Source: Methanobacterium sp. UBA353 (GTDB taxonomy: Archaea > Methanobacteriota > Methanobacteria > Methanobacteriales > Methanobacteriaceae). From it: a stretch of 8,010 nucleotides of DNA. The DNA lies in NCBI GenBank assembly GCA_002496805.1, contig DALO01000031.1, forward strand, positions 1 to 8,010, read 5' to 3'. The translations under genes and the position numbers were made by a program. Numbering within the stretch: position 1 is the first letter of the stretch; every line of letters starts with the position of its first letter. The notes beneath the pieces are model-generated. The model made no database searches, was not told the origin of the DNA, and saw nothing but the letters and a program-made list of their open reading frames with translations. Positions 7,143 through 8,010 of the stretch are shown in pieces.

Positions 7143-8010
7143 ACTTTTCATCTGAGTCATGGTAAGAATGACTCCTACAATCATTATAATCGAGAAAAGA
7201 ATGATGAATCCTATTATTTGTTTATCAGTGTTTTTTAGATCAAGCCAGCTAGCAGAATAGTCATCCTTTTCATTTTTGTTGATATTATCCATTTTTTTAA
7301 AATCAACAGTATCCAGTATGGAAACTGGGGAAGGTTTTTTAAATTTTGAGTTTTTTGAGGAAAGAAATGTGTCATCGACTGTTTTTATAGTAACGGGAAT
7401 AGTTTTATCTGACAAATCTTTGGGAACTTTTTTTAAAGATGCGTTACTATCTGAAATTAGTTTAATTTCTGGAGATACTTTTTTAGATGACTTATTTGTT
7501 TCAAATAGTTCATCGTTTAAATTTTCAGGAGGAGAGGTGCTTAACTTTTCTAAATTTTTAATTTCAGATTTAATTTCAGAAATTTTAATATATTCCACTG
7601 GAGGAATTTCTGCTTCAGCACTTCCAGAATCAGTTGATTGGGTTTCAGATCTCTTCACTCTAGATGTTTCAATAGGAGGCGAAGTTACAATATCTCTAGA
7701 TTCCACGGACTTATTTAATGGAATTTTAAGTTTTGAAGAATTAGTTTCATCCTTTAAACTTGTTTTATGTTCATCAAGAGATGGTTTTTCAGGAATTTCT
7801 TCAGTAAATGGTTCATTGGTTAAAGATCCGGCAGGAGTACTTTTTTGAATTTTTTCTTGATGGATTTTTTCTTCATCAACTTGATTTAGATCCTTTTCAT
7901 ATTTGTGTTGTGATAAATCCTTTTTATCAACACCAGTATGGTCCATTTCATCATGAATATCCTGAAATTCAGTTTCCAATGAATCTGAATCAACATCATC
8001 TAAATTAACA
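7140..8010 (-). CDS. Charged low-complexity protein with C-terminal membrane anchor, 5' end outside window
   Basis: The reading frame is open to the right edge, so the N-terminus is missing; about 290 residues are visible. The first possible start inside the window, a TTG at 7977-7979, has no SD, and the frame continues acidic upstream of it (LDDVDSDS). Most of the protein is rich in Lys, Glu, Asp, Ser, Thr and Pro with no Cys, and is probably disordered. Repeated short Ser-Pro and Lys-rich words occur (for example STSPPE, KKVSPE, KKPSPVS). Near the C-terminus a hydrophobic segment of about 20 residues (IIGFIILFSIIMIVGVILTM) precedes a short tail, a tail-anchor layout with the bulk predicted in the cytoplasm. 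Family unknown. It is convergent with the beta-CASP gene. Expression signals are not visible in the window. A structural or scaffold role is possible, but nothing in the sequence names it. Confidence 0.75.
   Translation of the reverse strand, partial: VNLDDVDSDSLETEFQDIHDEMDHTGVDKKDLSQHKYEKDLNQVDEEKIHQEKIQKSTPAGSLTNEPFTEEIPEKPSLDEHKTSLKDETNSSKLKIPLNKSVESRDIVTSPPIETSRVKRSETQSTDSGSAEAEIPPVEYIKISEIKSEIKNLEKLSTSPPENLNDELFETNKSSKKVSPEIKLISDSNASLKKVPKDLSDKTIPVTIKTVDDTFLSSKNSKFKKPSPVSILDTVDFKKMDNINKNEKDDYSASWLDLKNTDKQIIGFIILFSIIMIVGVILTMTQMKS

Noticed and set aside
7276..7848. 190-codon open frame on the plus strand
   Set aside because: It lies fully antisense to the low-complexity anchored protein. 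Its Ser/Phe/Leu-rich composition mirrors Lys/Glu/Asp codons on the other strand, and it has no SD.
7808..8008. 66-codon plus-strand frame near the right edge
   Set aside because: Also antisense to the same gene, with no ribosome site and His/Phe-rich shadow composition.

Overview
The window looks like a piece of an archaeal chromosome, most likely a methanogen of the Methanobacteriales (Methanobacterium-like). Reasons: very AT-rich spacers; BRE/TATA-type promoter elements instead of -35/-10 boxes; oligo-T tracts behind several genes; Shine-Dalgarno cores that match the archaeal 16S tail (GGAGG, GGTGA); and an exported protein with a PG_binding_1 domain plus a Cys-His-Asp transglutaminase/C71-like domain, a pairing familiar from pseudomurein-walled methanogens. 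The taxonomic call is inference.

Layout. Positions 1-92 hold the SD and probable promoter of a minus-strand gene lying off the left edge, followed by a gene-poor AT-rich stretch to about 575. Three minus-strand genes follow: a 92-aa acidic hypothetical protein (628-906, GTG start), a Nudix hydrolase (1145-1648) and the exported PG-binding/transglutaminase-like protein (1862-2614). The last appears to start at ATT, with a poly-U hairpin in its leader. A second gene-poor stretch (about 2705-3418) contains an A/T-tract hairpin and the promoter and leader of two plus-strand tandem zinc-ribbon paralogs (3419-3643, 3729-3965), whose 3' halves are identical over 58 nt.

The next block concerns RNA metabolism. 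A minus-strand YhaM-like OB-fold/HD protein (4225-5184) is followed after 8 nt by a 58-aa single-span membrane protein (4040-4216). It is divergent from a plus-strand beta-CASP metallo-beta-lactamase (RNase J-like) protein (5530-7017, TTG start). The divergent pair suggests, but does not prove, a shared role in RNA turnover. Three copies of a TAGYTAACTA motif sit between the beta-CASP gene and a convergent minus-strand gene (7140 to beyond 8010). That gene encodes a long, charged, probably disordered protein with a C-terminal membrane anchor; its N-terminus lies outside the window.

No CRISPR array, tRNA, rRNA, transposase or phage gene was recognised. I do not see a clear-cut new multi-gene system. 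The most noteworthy points are the ATT start with its leader hairpin, the recently homogenised zinc-ribbon pair, and the small membrane protein coupled to the OB-HD gene.
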